NCBI RefSeq assembly: GCF_904849725.1
Contig: NC_058521.1
Span: 558,888,176-558,952,175, forward strand
Length of the DNA: 64,000 nucleotides
Direction of reading: 5' to 3'
Origin: Hordeum vulgare subsp. vulgare
Taxonomy: Eukaryota > Streptophyta > Magnoliopsida > Poales > Poaceae
The notes under the pieces were generated by a model. The model searched no databases and was not told where the DNA came from. It saw only the letters and a list, made by a program, of their open reading frames with translations. Both the position numbers and the translations under genes were made by a program. Positions 10,755 to 21,233 of the stretch are shown piece after piece. Position 1 is the stretch's first letter. Every line of letters starts with the position of its first letter.

Positions 10755-12582
10755 TGTTGGAATTATGCCCTAGAGGCAATAATAAATATAGTTATTATTA
10801 TAATTCCTGTATCAAGATAATAGTTTATTATCCATGCTATAATTGTATTGAATGAAGACTCATTTACATGTGTGGATACATAGACAAAACACCGTCCCTA
10901 GCATGCCTCTAGTTGGCTAGCCAGTTAGTCAATGATAGTCAATGTCTTCTGATTATGAACAAGGTGTTGTTGCTTGATAACTGGATCACGTCATTGGGAG
11001 AATCACGTGATGGACTAGACCCAAACTAATAGACGTAGCTTGTTGATCGTGTCATTTTGTTGCTACTGTTTTCTGCGTGTCAAGTATTTATTCCTATGAC
11101 CATGAGATCATATAACTCACTGACACTGGAGGAATGCTTTGTGTGTATAAAACGTCGCAACGTAACTGGGTGACTATAAAGATGCTCTACAGGTATCTCC
11201 GAAGGTGTTAGTTGAGTTAGTATGGATCAAGACTGGGATTTGTCACTCCGTGTGACGGAGAGGTATCTCGGGGCCCACTCGGTAATACAACATCACACAC
11301 AAGCCTTGCAAGCAATGTAACTTAGTGTAAGTTGCGGGATCTTGTATTACGGAACGAGTAAAGAGACTTGCCGGTAAACGAGATTGAAATAGGTATGCGG
11401 ATACTGACGATCGAATCTCGGGCAAGTAACATACCGAAGGACAAAGGGAATGACATACGGGATTATACGAATCCTTGGCACTGAGGTTCAGACGATAAGA
11501 TCTTCGTAGAATATGTAGGATCCAATATGGGCATCCAGGTCCCGCTATTGGATATTGACCGAGGAGTCTCTCGGGTCATGTCTACATAGTTCTCGAACCC
11601 GCAGGTCTGCACACTTAAGGTTTGACGTTGTTTTATGCGTATTTGAGTTATATGGTTGGTTACCGAATGTTGTTCGGAGTCCCGGATGAGATCACGGACG
11701 TCACGAGGGTTTCCGGAATGGTCCGGAAACGAAGATTGATATATACGATGACCTCATTTGATTACCGGAAGGTTTTCGGAGTTACCGGGAATGTACCGGG
11801 AATGACGAATGGGTTCCGGGAGTTCACCGGGGGGGGGGGGGGGGGCAACCCACCCCGGGGAAGCCCATAGGCCATAAGGGTGGCGCACCAGCCCTTAGTG
11901 GGCTGGTGGGACAGCCCAAAAGGGCCCTATGCGCCAAGGATAAGAAATCAAAGGAAAAAGGAAAAAAAAGGAGGAGGTGGGAAGGGAGGGGGACTCCCTC
12001 CCACCAAACCTAGTCCAACTCGGTTTGGGGGGGGAGAGTCCTCCCCCTTGGCTCGGCCGACCCCCTTGAGGGTCCTTGGACCCCAAGGCAAGGCCTCCTC
12101 CCTCCCACCTATATATACGGAGGTTTTAGGGCTGATTTGAGACGACTTTTCCACGGCAGCCCGACCACATACCTCCACGGTTTTTCCTCTAGATCGCGTT
12201 TCTGCGGAGCTCGGGCGGAGCCCTGCTGAGACAAGGTCATCACCAACCTCCGGAGCGCCGTCACGCTGCCGGAGAACTCTTCTACCTCTCCGTCTCTCTT
12301 GCTGGATCAAGAAGGCCGAGATCATCGTCGAGCTGTACGTGTGCTGAACGAGGAGGTGCCGTCCGTTCGGTACTAGATCGTGGGACTGATCGCGGGATTG
12401 TTCGCGGGGCGGATCGAGGGACGTGAGGACGTTCCACTACATCAACCGCGTTCTCTAACGCTTCTGCTGTACGATCTACAAGGGTATGTAGATCACTCAT
12501 CCCCTCTCGTAGATGGACATCACCATGACAGGTCTTCGTGCGCGTAGGAAATTTTTTGTTTCCCATGCGACGTTCCCCAACA
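10755..12582 (+). repeat. Solo LTR 2, WIS/BARE1/Angela-type Copia
   Basis: This 1,828-bp LTR starts TGTTGGAATTATGCCC and ends CGTTCCCCAACA. Exact duplications ttagg lie at 10750-10754 and 12583-12587, with no adjoining internal domain. It is a close copy of solo LTR 1, with scattered substitutions and a G17 run at 11829-11845 where solo LTR 1 has G7 at the same place. It is in the same orientation as solo LTR 1, but the different TSDs show two independent insertions. Confidence 0.93.
11829..11845 (+). repeat. G17 homopolymer in solo LTR 2
   Basis: A run of 17 G residues; solo LTR 1 has 7 at the homologous site (about 5632-5638). It is prone to slippage and to G-quadruplex formation, and it is also a place where assembly errors can occur. 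Confidence 0.8.
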
Positions 12583-13540
12583 TTAGGGAGCAATGTTTAT
12601 CATGTGTTGTCAACATCATACTTGTGGTGATGACTCTATTTCTCTCAAAAACTTTTACTACTCAAGCATAGTCTCTCTTAGTTTAGTTCCTTTAATTTGT
12701 TGTCTTTTATTTCTTATTTGTAGTTTAGATAAACACTATCCTTTTATTTGTCTTCCTAGCAACTTACTAAGGTAGGCTATTTTCAGACTACGGTTTGGAT
12801 GCATACATAACTACATAAGTGATAGTGTGGTTGCGGGGTTTGTAATTAATTCTCATTTGCTTCATGTGGATTCAACACTTCACTTATCACAAAAGTGCTA
12901 CAATAGACGTGTGCACTTGCAGGTCATCATTATCAAACTTCAATTGCACGATGCTTTCATTGATTAATTCCATGTTTTATAGATTCATTATAAGCAAGGT
13001 TGCCACATAATTGAGAAAGATGATGTCCATTGGTTCCGACAGGCGACAACTATCTAGGTTGTAGGGCCTATCGGAGAAGACATTTACAAGAGAAGAGTGG
13101 GCATGTATTGATTTGCATTGACAGATCTTGCATTCTACCCCCCTCCCCTCCCCCCCCCCAAAAAAAATTGGAAGATCAATTATATATGTTATCTCATTAG
13201 TAAATGAATTTTTATAAATCTTTTTTTCTTCCACAATTACATGTTAAATGCATATATTCACGAATTGTACATGCTCACAGAATTTTTTAAATATAAACGT
13301 TGTTCTTTTTTCAAAATGGATATGTGTGCAAGAAAAATTATCCACGCAATCATTCTTGATACCAAGGTCATGCATATATAATTAGTGAATTATATTTTTT
13401 AGCTCAATTTTTTCTCCATAATATACCAACAACAAAAATAAAAAAAGTGCATTTAAAAAATCAGTAGGTGTAACATATTATATTGAGGGGCATAATTGAA
13501 TTAAGAGTTCATATCATAAACACTTATAAAGTATATGCAT
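12583..13540. other. Unclassified AT-rich repeat, right part
   Basis: This continues the sequence interrupted by solo LTR 2. It is AT-rich, with homopolymer runs near 13140-13170. No ORF or RNA gene is supported. Confidence 0.3.
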
Positions 13541-13575
13541 TATAACCCGTAGCAACGCACGGGCGTTCTACTACT
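13541..13575 (+). repeat. Helitron-like 3' terminus (degenerate)
   Basis: The hairpin CCCGT-AGCAACGC-ACGGG at 13546-13563 is followed by a short spacer and CTACT. Grass Helitrons often end in a GC hairpin of this type followed by CTAGT. The terminal CTRR is not exact here, and no 5' TC end was identified. Confidence 0.3.
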
Positions 13576-14830
13576 TTTCAAAAATAAATGAGGTCTCAGA
13601 CCAGGAGACGCGACGAGCGAGAAAAGCCCGAGAGATAGAGAAAAACCAGAATTGCACGAATCTTATTATAGTGATCAGACAGTCAAAAAAAGGATGAAAG
13701 TCAATTGATTTTATCCAACTGGAAATTAGAAATTCTGTATTTTTATACAATTATTATTATCACTCTTAAAAATATCTATCGGAGTTGCCCTTGAGATGGG
13801 CTATTGTTATTTTGCTGCCCCATCTCTTTTGCCTTAGCTAGCCTCGCAAGAAGTGTTGTGCTTAATAGCGGCATCTTCTATTTCAAAATCACTAATTAAT
13901 GAGATTTTTTTTTGTAAAGGTCAATCTTTTTTTTTCCAGGTTGCCACAAGTGTTGCTATGTGACTTGTCGCAACCTGTGAGTTTTTCTTTTTTCCATAGA
14001 TTTATTTATTCAAAATGTTTTCTTTCAAACCGGTCTCTAAATCTTGAACCGTTTTCACTATTAGATTTCTCGTATCGAGATCTTCAAAACTAAATCTTAT
14101 TTTGATAAATTTCAATAAAATTTCTTTCTCAAGAAAAAAAGAGACAAAAAACACCGAATTGGGAGCACGTTTTCCCTTTTTGAGAGGCACGACCATATCC
14201 CTCGCGTAAGAAATTCCATGCCACCACGACAAGTAAATCCGTGCCACTCCTGATAGAAAAAACGCGTTTATTTTTTTTACGAAAGGCATGGCGGTGCCTT
14301 TCACGAAAGCAAATTTATGTCTTCACAAGAAGTAATTTATGCCTCTGATAAAAAAAAGAAAACACGTTGTTTCCCTTTTCGATCGTGCCTCTAAAGAAAG
14401 CGAATCCATACCTCTACGAGAAGTAAATTTGTGTCTCTCATAGAAGGAAAAAGAAAGGAGACATATATTTCCCTTTTGTGAGAGACACGGCTGCTTCCGG
14501 ATGAAGGAAAAATAGTGCGTTTTTCTGCGTCATTCTTTTGATTTTTGCTGGGTCCAAAACATAAGAAAGCAGGTAAAAATAAAAAATAGCCCCCAAAGCA
14601 TCTAAAAGAATGCGTGCAGAAAAATAAAAAATAAATTTTGCATTGAACGTTTAAAACATGACACGTGATGACGGCTGAGAGCGTGCCAAACCACCCCGAA
14701 TGAACAGTTGCTCCCGTCCTATTTTGTACCGTTACAGACCATTTTGCAAACGGACGTCTGAAGCACACCTCCCTCCTTGTAGATAGGGATCCGTTTAACT
14801 TTTTCTTTCTTGATAAGTAAAAAGCTGCGA
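13576..14830. other. Degenerate short-repeat region, Mutator-like arm possible
   Basis: From about 14180 to 14480 a phrase of 25-35 bp with GTGCCTCTC and AGAAGTAAATT motifs recurs imperfectly several times on both sides of A/T runs. Such arrays occur in Triticeae Mutator-like elements and related repeats. There is no coding region I can support. Confidence 0.3.
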
Positions 14831-14832
14831 CC

Positions 14833-14897
14833 GTTGGGGTTCAAAATAATGACCTCTCTATTCAGAGCAAAGCACACTAACCAGTAGGCCATCTCGA
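14833..14897 (-). repeat. tRNA-like sequence (SINE head or tRNA pseudogene)
   Basis: On the minus strand TGGCCTACTGGTTAG matches a Pol III A box with one mismatch. About 50 bp downstream, ATTTTGAACCCC resembles a B box with about three mismatches. The spacing fits a tRNA. An anticodon-arm-like CTCTGAATAGAG lies between them. The acceptor and T stems do not pair well, so it is not a functional tRNA gene. I could not identify a SINE body or poly-A tail. Confidence 0.4.
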
Positions 14898-15395
14898 TTG
14901 ATTGTGCCAAATCACATTTCTCCCTTTTATCCTCTACACTCCACCGAACTTTTCTGTTATTTTTTCCTGGAACAAAGTTGTTCAGTTTTTTTTTCTTTTT
15001 CTCTTTCTAAACGCATGAACTTTTTATTCAAATTCATGATATTTAAAAAAAACCAATAAATTTTCTTCAAGATCGATGATTATATATTTGAAATCGGTGA
15101 ACCATCTTTAAATCCGATGAATATTTTTTTTAAAGCGATGAACTTTTAGAATCAAAGAACTTTTTACAAATTTGATGAACTTTTTTTTCAAGTTCATGAG
15201 CTTGTTTTCAAAATCCTTTTTTTTGTGAATTCACGACTTTTTCGTTTTCTTATTGTTAAATGCGATGGAGCAGCGAACCATCAGCGTCGGCGCGCCTGAA
15301 GCGCCGAAGAAGTCGGCTCCAAAAAAATAATAATAAAAAAAGCGCTGAAGAGGAGCTCCCCTCACTCCCTCATCAGCGGCACGTCAGGTCAGACG
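14898..15395. other. AT-rich repeat-like sequence upstream of the bHLH gene
   Basis: A phrase like GATGAACTTTTT-T(n)-AAATTCATGA recurs imperfectly between 15000 and 15240, a pattern common in Triticeae intergenic DNA. GC content rises from about 15260 toward the gene leader. No clear TATA box was found, so the transcription start is not placed. Confidence 0.35.
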
Positions 15396-15399
15396 GTGA

Positions 15400-15712
15400 G
15401 AGGAGCCGGTTCCTTCGCCGTACCTTTTCTTTCCTCTTCCCCTCGCCAGTCCCGACTCCCGACTCCTGACCTACCAATCTCGACCTACATCACTACAGCT
15501 AGCGTGCGTCTTCCACCGCGTGGCCGCGTGGCCTACAACAAGCCGCCGCCGCCGTGCCGTGCCGTGCCCATACCCCACGGCCGCCGGCTGACGCTGACGC
15601 CCCCCCTCAAACCTCTCCACCTTCGCCGTTCCCGTTCATGTTCATAGCGTCCCTGTCCCTGCTTGTCCCTCCCCCGCCCGCAAGCCGCAACCTTTGGCCA
15701 CTGGATTTAAAG
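15400..15712 (+). promoter_or_regulatory. Probable 5' leader exon of the bHLH gene
   Basis: This C-rich stretch has the look of a grass 5'UTR. It ends at a good splice donor, AAAG/GTATGAGC, at 15712/15713. The matching acceptor TTTTGAACAG/G lies at 16760, 11 bases before the main ATG. The left limit is a guess because the transcription start is unknown. Two upstream ATGs matter if transcription begins early enough: 15396 (an 83-codon frame ending in the leader) and 15638 (the uORF described separately). Confidence 0.45.
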
Positions 15713-16013
15713 GTATGAGCTTGTTCCCATCCACTGATTAGTCCCCACTGACGTCCACAATTTCTTGGTGTGCCGGTGCACCATCCAGATCCAGATCCGC
15801 TGTAGATCCAGTGCCTTACCGATCGCCATTTCTATTACTTAATAATAAAGTAATAAAATATGCAGCAGCCTTTAGTTTGATCTTGTGATGCCAAGCATTC
15901 GGAAAAAAATGTTTTAAGCTGCTAATGGCTTCATCCTGAAGGTGGAGACGACATGATAAGCTGTTCGTTTGCATGCGCTTTATTATCATAAAATAAGCAT
16001 AGCTAGAATGGTA

Positions 16014-16171
16014 CTCCCTCCGTTCCTAAATGTAAGACTTTTTAGAGATTTCACTATATGCTAGATACGGAGCAAAATGAGTGAATCTACATCTTAAAAT
16101 ATGACTACATACATCCGTATGTAGTTCATAGGGGAATCTCTAAAAGGTCTTATATTTAGGAACGGAGGGAG
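16014..16171. mobile_element. Stowaway-type MITE 1 (leader intron)
   Basis: This 158-bp element has terminal inverted repeats beginning CTCCCTCCGTTCCTAAAT and a TA duplication on each side (16012-16013, 16172-16173). It is a Tc1/Mariner-class MITE by its ends and TSD. It has no coding capacity. Confidence 0.9.
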
Positions 16172-16298
16172 TACTATTCGGATTATGACTGTAAGATTAT
16201 TGCAGTTCCTGCCACAAGAATCCCCTGTTTTTCTCAGTAGTAAGTAGTTACTGGACACATTTCACCTTTTCCATAAATGGTAAAATTGAAAGTTGGTA

Positions 16299-16416
16299 CT
16301 CCCTCCGTTCCTAAATATAAGTCTTTTTAGATATTCCACTAGGAGACTACATACGGATGCGTATGTAGTCTCCTAGTGGAATATCTAAAAAGACTTATAT
16401 TTAGGAACGGAGGGAG
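16299..16416. mobile_element. Stowaway-type MITE 2, near-perfect hairpin (leader intron)
   Basis: This 118-bp element starts CTCCCTCCGTTCCTAAATAT with TA duplications at 16297-16298 and 16417-16418. The two halves are almost fully complementary, meeting near ATACGGATGCGTAT at about 16350-16365. If transcribed within the bHLH pre-mRNA it would form a long hairpin suited to small-RNA processing. Confidence 0.92.
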
Positions 16417-16771
16417 TACAACACTAGGCTTGTTGCATGTTGCTTGGAATTTGGGTGGTCCTGTGCGACTTTCTTTATCAAAAGTGAGTGGTTTTTTTCT
16501 CGAAATCAAAGGAAATACACTCATCTTTTGGGGAGATACGCTTTTACGTCGTAGCATGCGACACCACCACACAATTTGACCACTTTGCATCAGATGTGCA
16601 TCTCTCTGCTCCTGGCCACGATGACATCGGGGCTGATGTGGCAGTGATTACCGGCGTAGGGCGCTAGCTCGCACGCTTGTGCAATCCTCCTTGTTTTGCA
16701 TTCTCCTTTTTATATGTGGTTATTTTGTTCATGTGACCTGACTCCTACCATTTTGAACAGGTAGTGTACTG

Positions 16772-18568
16772 ATGAAGACAGAGATCGAGGAGGAAGTCAC
16801 CAAAGGGTCCTGGACTGAGGAGGACAAATCCCTTTGTGCTTCTGTGCTGGGCTTAGATGCCTTCACATATCTGACAAAAGGTGGAGGCGCCATATCTGAA
16901 AATCTTGTAGCAGCGTCTGTGTTGGTGGGCTTGCAAAATAAACTCCAGGACCTGGTTGAAGCTGATGGTCAAAGCCTTTGCTGGAACTACGCCATCTTCT
17001 GGCAACTCTCCCGCACCAGATCCGGTGAACTTGTCCTTGGCTGGGGTGACGGGTCTTGCCGTGAACCCCATGATAATGAGATGAACTCGACTACTCGTGG
17101 CGATATTCATGATGCATCTTCACTGAGCCAACAAAGGATGCGTAAGCGAGTGTTGGAGCGACTGCATACAGCATTTGCTGGGGCTGATGAGGAGGATGAT
17201 GCTCTCAGAATTGACCAGGTGACTGACACTGAGTTATTCTTCCTAGCATCTATGTACTTTGCATTTCCACGACATGTAGGTGGCCCTGGGCAAGTGTTTG
17301 CAACAGGTGCACCCCTTTGGATTCCTAACAATCCGCACAAGGTTTCCCCCTCGAATTATTGCTATCGTGGATTCCTTGCAAGTGCAGCAGGATTTAGGAC
17401 TATTGTGCTACTGCCATTCGAAGCTGGTGTACTTGAATTAGGCTCAATGCAGAATGTGCTCGAGAGTGCTGAAGCTCTGGAAACCATAAGGTCTGTGTTT
17501 CTAGGGGAAAGCAGGAAGAAGGCAGCATCTGGGAAGCATGATGAGAATGGTTCTGCTCAAATATCACCCGGGTTGGCTAAGATTTTCGGGAAGGATTTGA
17601 ATCTGAGCCGACCTTTAGTCAACACAGGAGCAGTTCCATTAAAGATGAGCGAAAGGCCATGGGATATGCAGAAGAATTGTGGTGGTGAGAGCCTGTTACT
17701 CCCCAATGTCCGGAAAGGTTTGCAGAACTTCACATGGAGTCAGGCTCGAGGCCTGAATTCTCATCACCAGAAATTTGGCAATGGTATTCTAGTTGTGAAA
17801 AGTGAGACTTCACAACGTAGCAATGGGGCTGCACATAGCCCTGGAGTGAGCCCATTTCAGCTTCAGAATTCACAGCAGATACTGACACAGCCACCACCTC
17901 AGTCACAGACACCAAGGCATATAGATTTTAGTGTAGGGTCTAGTTCAAAATCTGGTGTTTTGACTTCACAAGCAGCTCTGTTGGGTGGGGAGAATGGCAG
18001 TGTCGATGGCTTGTGTAAGGACCAAGTGCCCCCTGCAATGGAGGGCCAGCAACCAAGAAAGAGGGGAAGAAAACCAGCAAATGGGAGAGTAGAGGCACTC
18101 AACCATGTTGAGGCTGAGCGCCAAAGGAGGGAAAAACTCAACCAGAGGTTCTATGCACTGAGAGCTGTTGTTCCCAATATCTCAAAAATGGACAAAGCAT
18201 CACTCCTGGGAGATGCCATAACGCACATCACTGATCTCCAGAAGAAGCTCAAAGAGATGGAGTCAGAGAGAGACATGTTCTTGGAGTCTGGTATGCCAGA
18301 CCGCATGGTCCGAACACCTAGGCCAGAAGTAGATATCCAGGTGGTGCAAGATGAGGTTCTTGTTCGTGTAATGTCACCTATGGACAACTATCCAGTAAAG
18401 AATGTGTTCCAAGCTTTTGAAGAGGCAGAAGTCAAAGTGGGCGAATCAAAGATCACATCCAACAATGGGACAGTTGTGCATTCCTTCGTTATCAAGTCCC
18501 CTGGCTCTGAACAGCAAACAAGGGAGAAATTGATTGCCGCGATGTCTCGTGCTATGAGCTCCATGTAG
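16772..18568 (+). CDS. bHLH transcription factor, JAM/group IIId-like (bHLH13/bHLH3 type)
   Basis: This intact 598-residue protein is encoded in one exon. Residues ~20-235 form a bHLH-MYC_N domain, including the JAZ-interaction-like stretch around 45-80 ([28 protein letters not shown]) described here by its core motifs. Residues 429-435 are a basic RKRGRKP patch. The bHLH runs 440-497, with H445, E449 and R453 giving the H-E-R pattern of G-box (CACGTG) binders, and the helix continues as LQKKLKEME. An ACT-like C-terminal domain spans ~518-598. Length and layout fit Arabidopsis bHLH13/JAM2 and bHLH3/JAM3, nuclear repressors that antagonise MYC2 in jasmonate signalling. The jasmonate role is inferred from the family. 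The ATG at 16772 is chosen because it precedes the conserved N-terminus and follows a splice acceptor. It is the only intact non-transposon gene in the window. Confidence 0.93.
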   Translation: MKTEIEEEVTKGSWTEEDKSLCASVLGLDAFTYLTKGGGAISENLVAASVLVGLQNKLQDLVEADGQSLCWNYAIFWQLSRTRSGELVLGWGDGSCREPHDNEMNSTTRGDIHDASSLSQQRMRKRVLERLHTAFAGADEEDDALRIDQVTDTELFFLASMYFAFPRHVGGPGQVFATGAPLWIPNNPHKVSPSNYCYRGFLASAAGFRTIVLLPFEAGVLELGSMQNVLESAEALETIRSVFLGESRKKAASGKHDENGSAQISPGLAKIFGKDLNLSRPLVNTGAVPLKMSERPWDMQKNCGGESLLLPNVRKGLQNFTWSQARGLNSHHQKFGNGILVVKSETSQRSNGAAHSPGVSPFQLQNSQQILTQPPPQSQTPRHIDFSVGSSSKSGVLTSQAALLGGENGSVDGLCKDQVPPAMEGQQPRKRGRKPANGRVEALNHVEAERQRREKLNQRFYALRAVVPNISKMDKASLLGDAITHITDLQKKLKEMESERDMFLESGMPDRMVRTPRPEVDIQVVQDEVLVRVMSPMDNYPVKNVFQAFEEAEVKVGESKITSNNGTVVHSFVIKSPGSEQQTREKLIAAMSRAMSSM

Positions 18569-18840
18569 AATTGATTGATAACTTAATGCATTAGATGTCA
18601 GATTGCTTTTCTGGCTGTGAACAGGTAGCAATGGTAGGACTCCTCAGTGTCCATGTAATTGCTACATGACCACAGAAAGCTCAGATTCTGACTTTGCAGA
18701 ATAATCTGTATGTGCAAATTACTGCCGTAAATCTTTAACCGTCTATCCTGTGGTCAGTTCAGTTTTGATGTTTATTGGTTATAGTTACAATGTATTCTAG
18801 CTATTTATTATGAACCAAAATAAACGATACTTCAGCTCCA
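18569..18840 (+). other. Probable 3'UTR of the bHLH gene
   Basis: The sequence after the TAG stop is AT-rich, without repeats or ORFs. The AATAAA at 18819-18824 is one candidate poly(A) signal. Plant signals are loose, so the true end could be earlier (AATAAT near 18700) or later. Confidence 0.35.
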
Positions 18841-21126
18841 CGGTGGAAGAGGGAAAAAAACAATTTAGTTGAGAGGTTTCGGCATCCCAGTATGCTGAAG
18901 GTGATCGGGAGTTGTGTGTTTTCTCAAGCAAAGTCATACAACTGTGCATTTTCCTTGTCTTGTTAAACCACCAGGTATGGAGGTGACGCAAGCAGGACCC
19001 CTATGGGTTTGGCTGACTTTCACCTTCTGAATTTTCTTTTCAACAAGTCCTAACCATATCCAACAAGACCTCCGGTTATGTTGAAAGCTGAAAAACATCA
19101 GCTCATGTGGCTTGCCTTATCCAATTTGTACCCATCTTATGTTCACGCTTTCTTCCATCGAGGCTTCAATAACACTACCAATTTGTGCATTTTGCTTGGT
19201 GAGCTGAGTCCTGCCATTACTTGGAGTCAAGCAAGGTATTTTTATTTTCTATGCTTGAATGTTATATGTATCTTAAATACCCATGGTGCAGGCTTGTGAT
19301 GGTTAGCCAAAGCCATATTGGTGAGTGGCAAAATGCTTATGCAATTTCTTACTTTTATGTAGGTGGGCAAAACTGAATGTGTGGATTGATTAGGTGCTAG
19401 AGGTGAGGTCTCATCACTTTGTTTGTTCTATTCACTTTGTTTGTTCTATTCACTTAAACAACCATGCAATAGTAGACATATGGATTATCAGCAACCAAGC
19501 ACATCATTCTTCTGGACTGGTGGAAAGTATTTATGTATGGTTTGCTTTATTTCTATTAGTATTAGTATATACGGAGTATTAGAAGCCAGTATGCCTATAA
19601 CTTTCACTAAACATACGAATTTGATTTTTGTATATGTTGAACACAGATATGCCTTTGAGGCCAAGATCAAGCAATGAGATCCTCCCCTTTAATTACCAGT
19701 GTACGTAGGTGGTGCTGTCGTACTCTGTTCTTAGATTACAAGCAACCTAGTTTGTATTTTAACCTTCATGTTTCATGCCACCATATCTCTACATGTGCAT
19801 AAATTCCTATTGTTTTATTACAAAAACGAGGGGTGGCAGCAGCCAAATGGAAATGATGTAAATTTCATTCTGCACTGATAGCTGCCATAGTGCCATGAAG
19901 TACTGTTCCACGTCATTCACAAGAGTCATAGCTTTCCATCATTACTATCATAGTTTGTCCACTTCAACTTATGATTCTTGTAGTTTCCCTCAAATTCTCC
20001 CTTAAGGTTACTGCCATCCATTGATCGAGTGAAAGCTAGACGTTGCCCATATGGATAACTGCTTGTATGGACAACTGTATACACGAAACTACAATGAGAA
20101 TAATTCGTCCCAAGTCAGTACGATATTACTAAAGGTGATCTGTGCGCCTTGCCGTGCCGCTTTTCATTGCGGGCCACTCTTTTTTCCCCTGGTTTTGGTT
20201 GAAGTTGTTCCTGTTAGATTTAGCCATGATAGTGGGAGTGGTTGGCGGCAATACTCATGTGTCATCATATGAAGCGAAATCAATGCTCCTACTTATGACA
20301 TTGACTGACAAAACTCTGAGAGCATGATATATTCTTTTATTCAAATAGAATTTCTTTTTGAAACGTTCAAATAGAATATCAAACATGGGTTCTGTTTCTT
20401 GAATATTGCACTGTAGTGTTCTCGGCAGAAAGGTTTTTTATTGCATTACAGTAGACAAAGGAAGAAACCCTTGCCTGATCATCACCGGTGTCCAACAACA
20501 AATTAACTGTAGAAACAGAAGACATGATACAAACAAAGCAATAGTAAACCGACCAAGTTGGAATAGGGTGAGATACGTGCGGAATTATTCTTTATCTGCC
20601 ACAACAAACAGATTTATATGAATAGGTAAAACCAACCTGGAAGGCTGCGCTTGCCATAATACATTTATCTTCGATGAAGCTATAACAGGGATGAAAATCT
20701 TCTGGGCAGCACAATTGGAACATGGTTCCTGCCTGAGTACCACAATACTTACAGTATACCTGAGAGCTATGATGAACACAATTCTCAATGCTTACGACAC
20801 TATGATAAAAACTACTTACAAAGTTCACCACCTATCAGCCCTGTAAGTAACTGAAGTGGAGGTTATTCACATTTTGCCTACAGCGCAAGAAAAAAATGAA
20901 AGAAAATGCTAGTCATAGAGTGGTATGAACCTACAACCAAGACAGTTAACTGCAAGTAAATTGAGAAAAAAAGAAGCAATCACGGTCAGTTCACCATTTC
21001 CATCTTCCCATGAAGAATGGAAGTATGTACTAGTGTTAAGATTAGAAACCCTTCCAGACTCATCAAAATCTCTTCACTTTCACTCCAGCTCTAGGTTTGA
21101 GAACAAAGTGTTCTTAAAAGTTAGCA
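18841..21126. other. AT-rich spacer downstream of the bHLH gene
   Basis: Mostly unique-looking AT-rich DNA with short frames only. There is a short direct repeat (CACTTTGTTTGTTCTATT type, two units) near 19420-19456. The one coding-like segment is the minus-strand fragment at 20592-20831. No RNA gene is recognised. Confidence 0.4.
20592..20831 (-). pseudogene. Possible PHD/ePHD-type gene fragment
   Basis: A minus-strand frame reads ENCVHHSSQVYCKYCGTQAG and then FQLCCPEDFHPCY. The CxxC, the later CC and the FHP motif resemble the second half of an extended PHD finger of plant chromatin proteins. A CAG/GTTGG donor-like site follows, as if at an exon end. No neighbouring exons were found and the usual Cys/His spacing is incomplete. 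It is probably a gene scrap, and the match could also be chance. Confidence 0.28.
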
Positions 21127-21233
21127 CTCGCTCCTCCGTAACTTAATATAAGACATTTTTTGACACTGTCATAGTGTCAAAAAACGTCTTGTATTCCTCT
21201 AAAAAAATGTCTTGTATTAAGTTATGGAGGGAG
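21127..21233. mobile_element. Stowaway-type MITE 3 (degraded left end)
   Basis: The right end reads GTTATGGAGGGAG followed by TA. The left end is a mutated CTCGCTCCTCCGTAAC. The arms (TAATATAAGACATTTTTTGACACTGTC against its complement) form a hairpin in the left half, and a third copy of the arm follows after a short duplication. The left TSD is not preserved. Confidence 0.7.

Larger units (their letters stand above)
15713..16760 (+). other. Predicted 5'UTR intron of the bHLH gene
   Basis: A 1,048-bp GT-AG intron is inferred from the donor GTATGAGC and an acceptor preceded by a T-rich tract. It contains two Stowaway-type MITEs (16014-16171 and 16299-16416). Leader introns are common in plant transcription factor genes. 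It is not confirmed by transcript data here. Confidence 0.5.
15638..16772 (+). other. Predicted 28-codon uORF spanning the leader intron
   Basis: ATG at 15638 opens 25 codons that end exactly at the predicted donor (15712). After splicing, GTA GTG TAC TGA follows from 16761, and the TGA at 16770-16772 shares its A with the main ATG at 16772, forming TGATG. That arrangement would favour termination-coupled reinitiation or repression. It depends on the splice sites and on a start site upstream of 15638, neither of which is proven. The peptide is Leu/Pro-rich. Confidence 0.4.

Noticed and set aside
4555..12582. Solo LTRs 1 and 2 as the two LTRs of one 8-kb Copia element
   Set aside because: Each has its own matching 5-bp duplication, and the sequence between them is DNA-transposon and unclassified material without Copia gag-pol.
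14833..14897. Functional tRNA gene
   Set aside because: The B box has about three mismatches and the acceptor and T stems do not pair.
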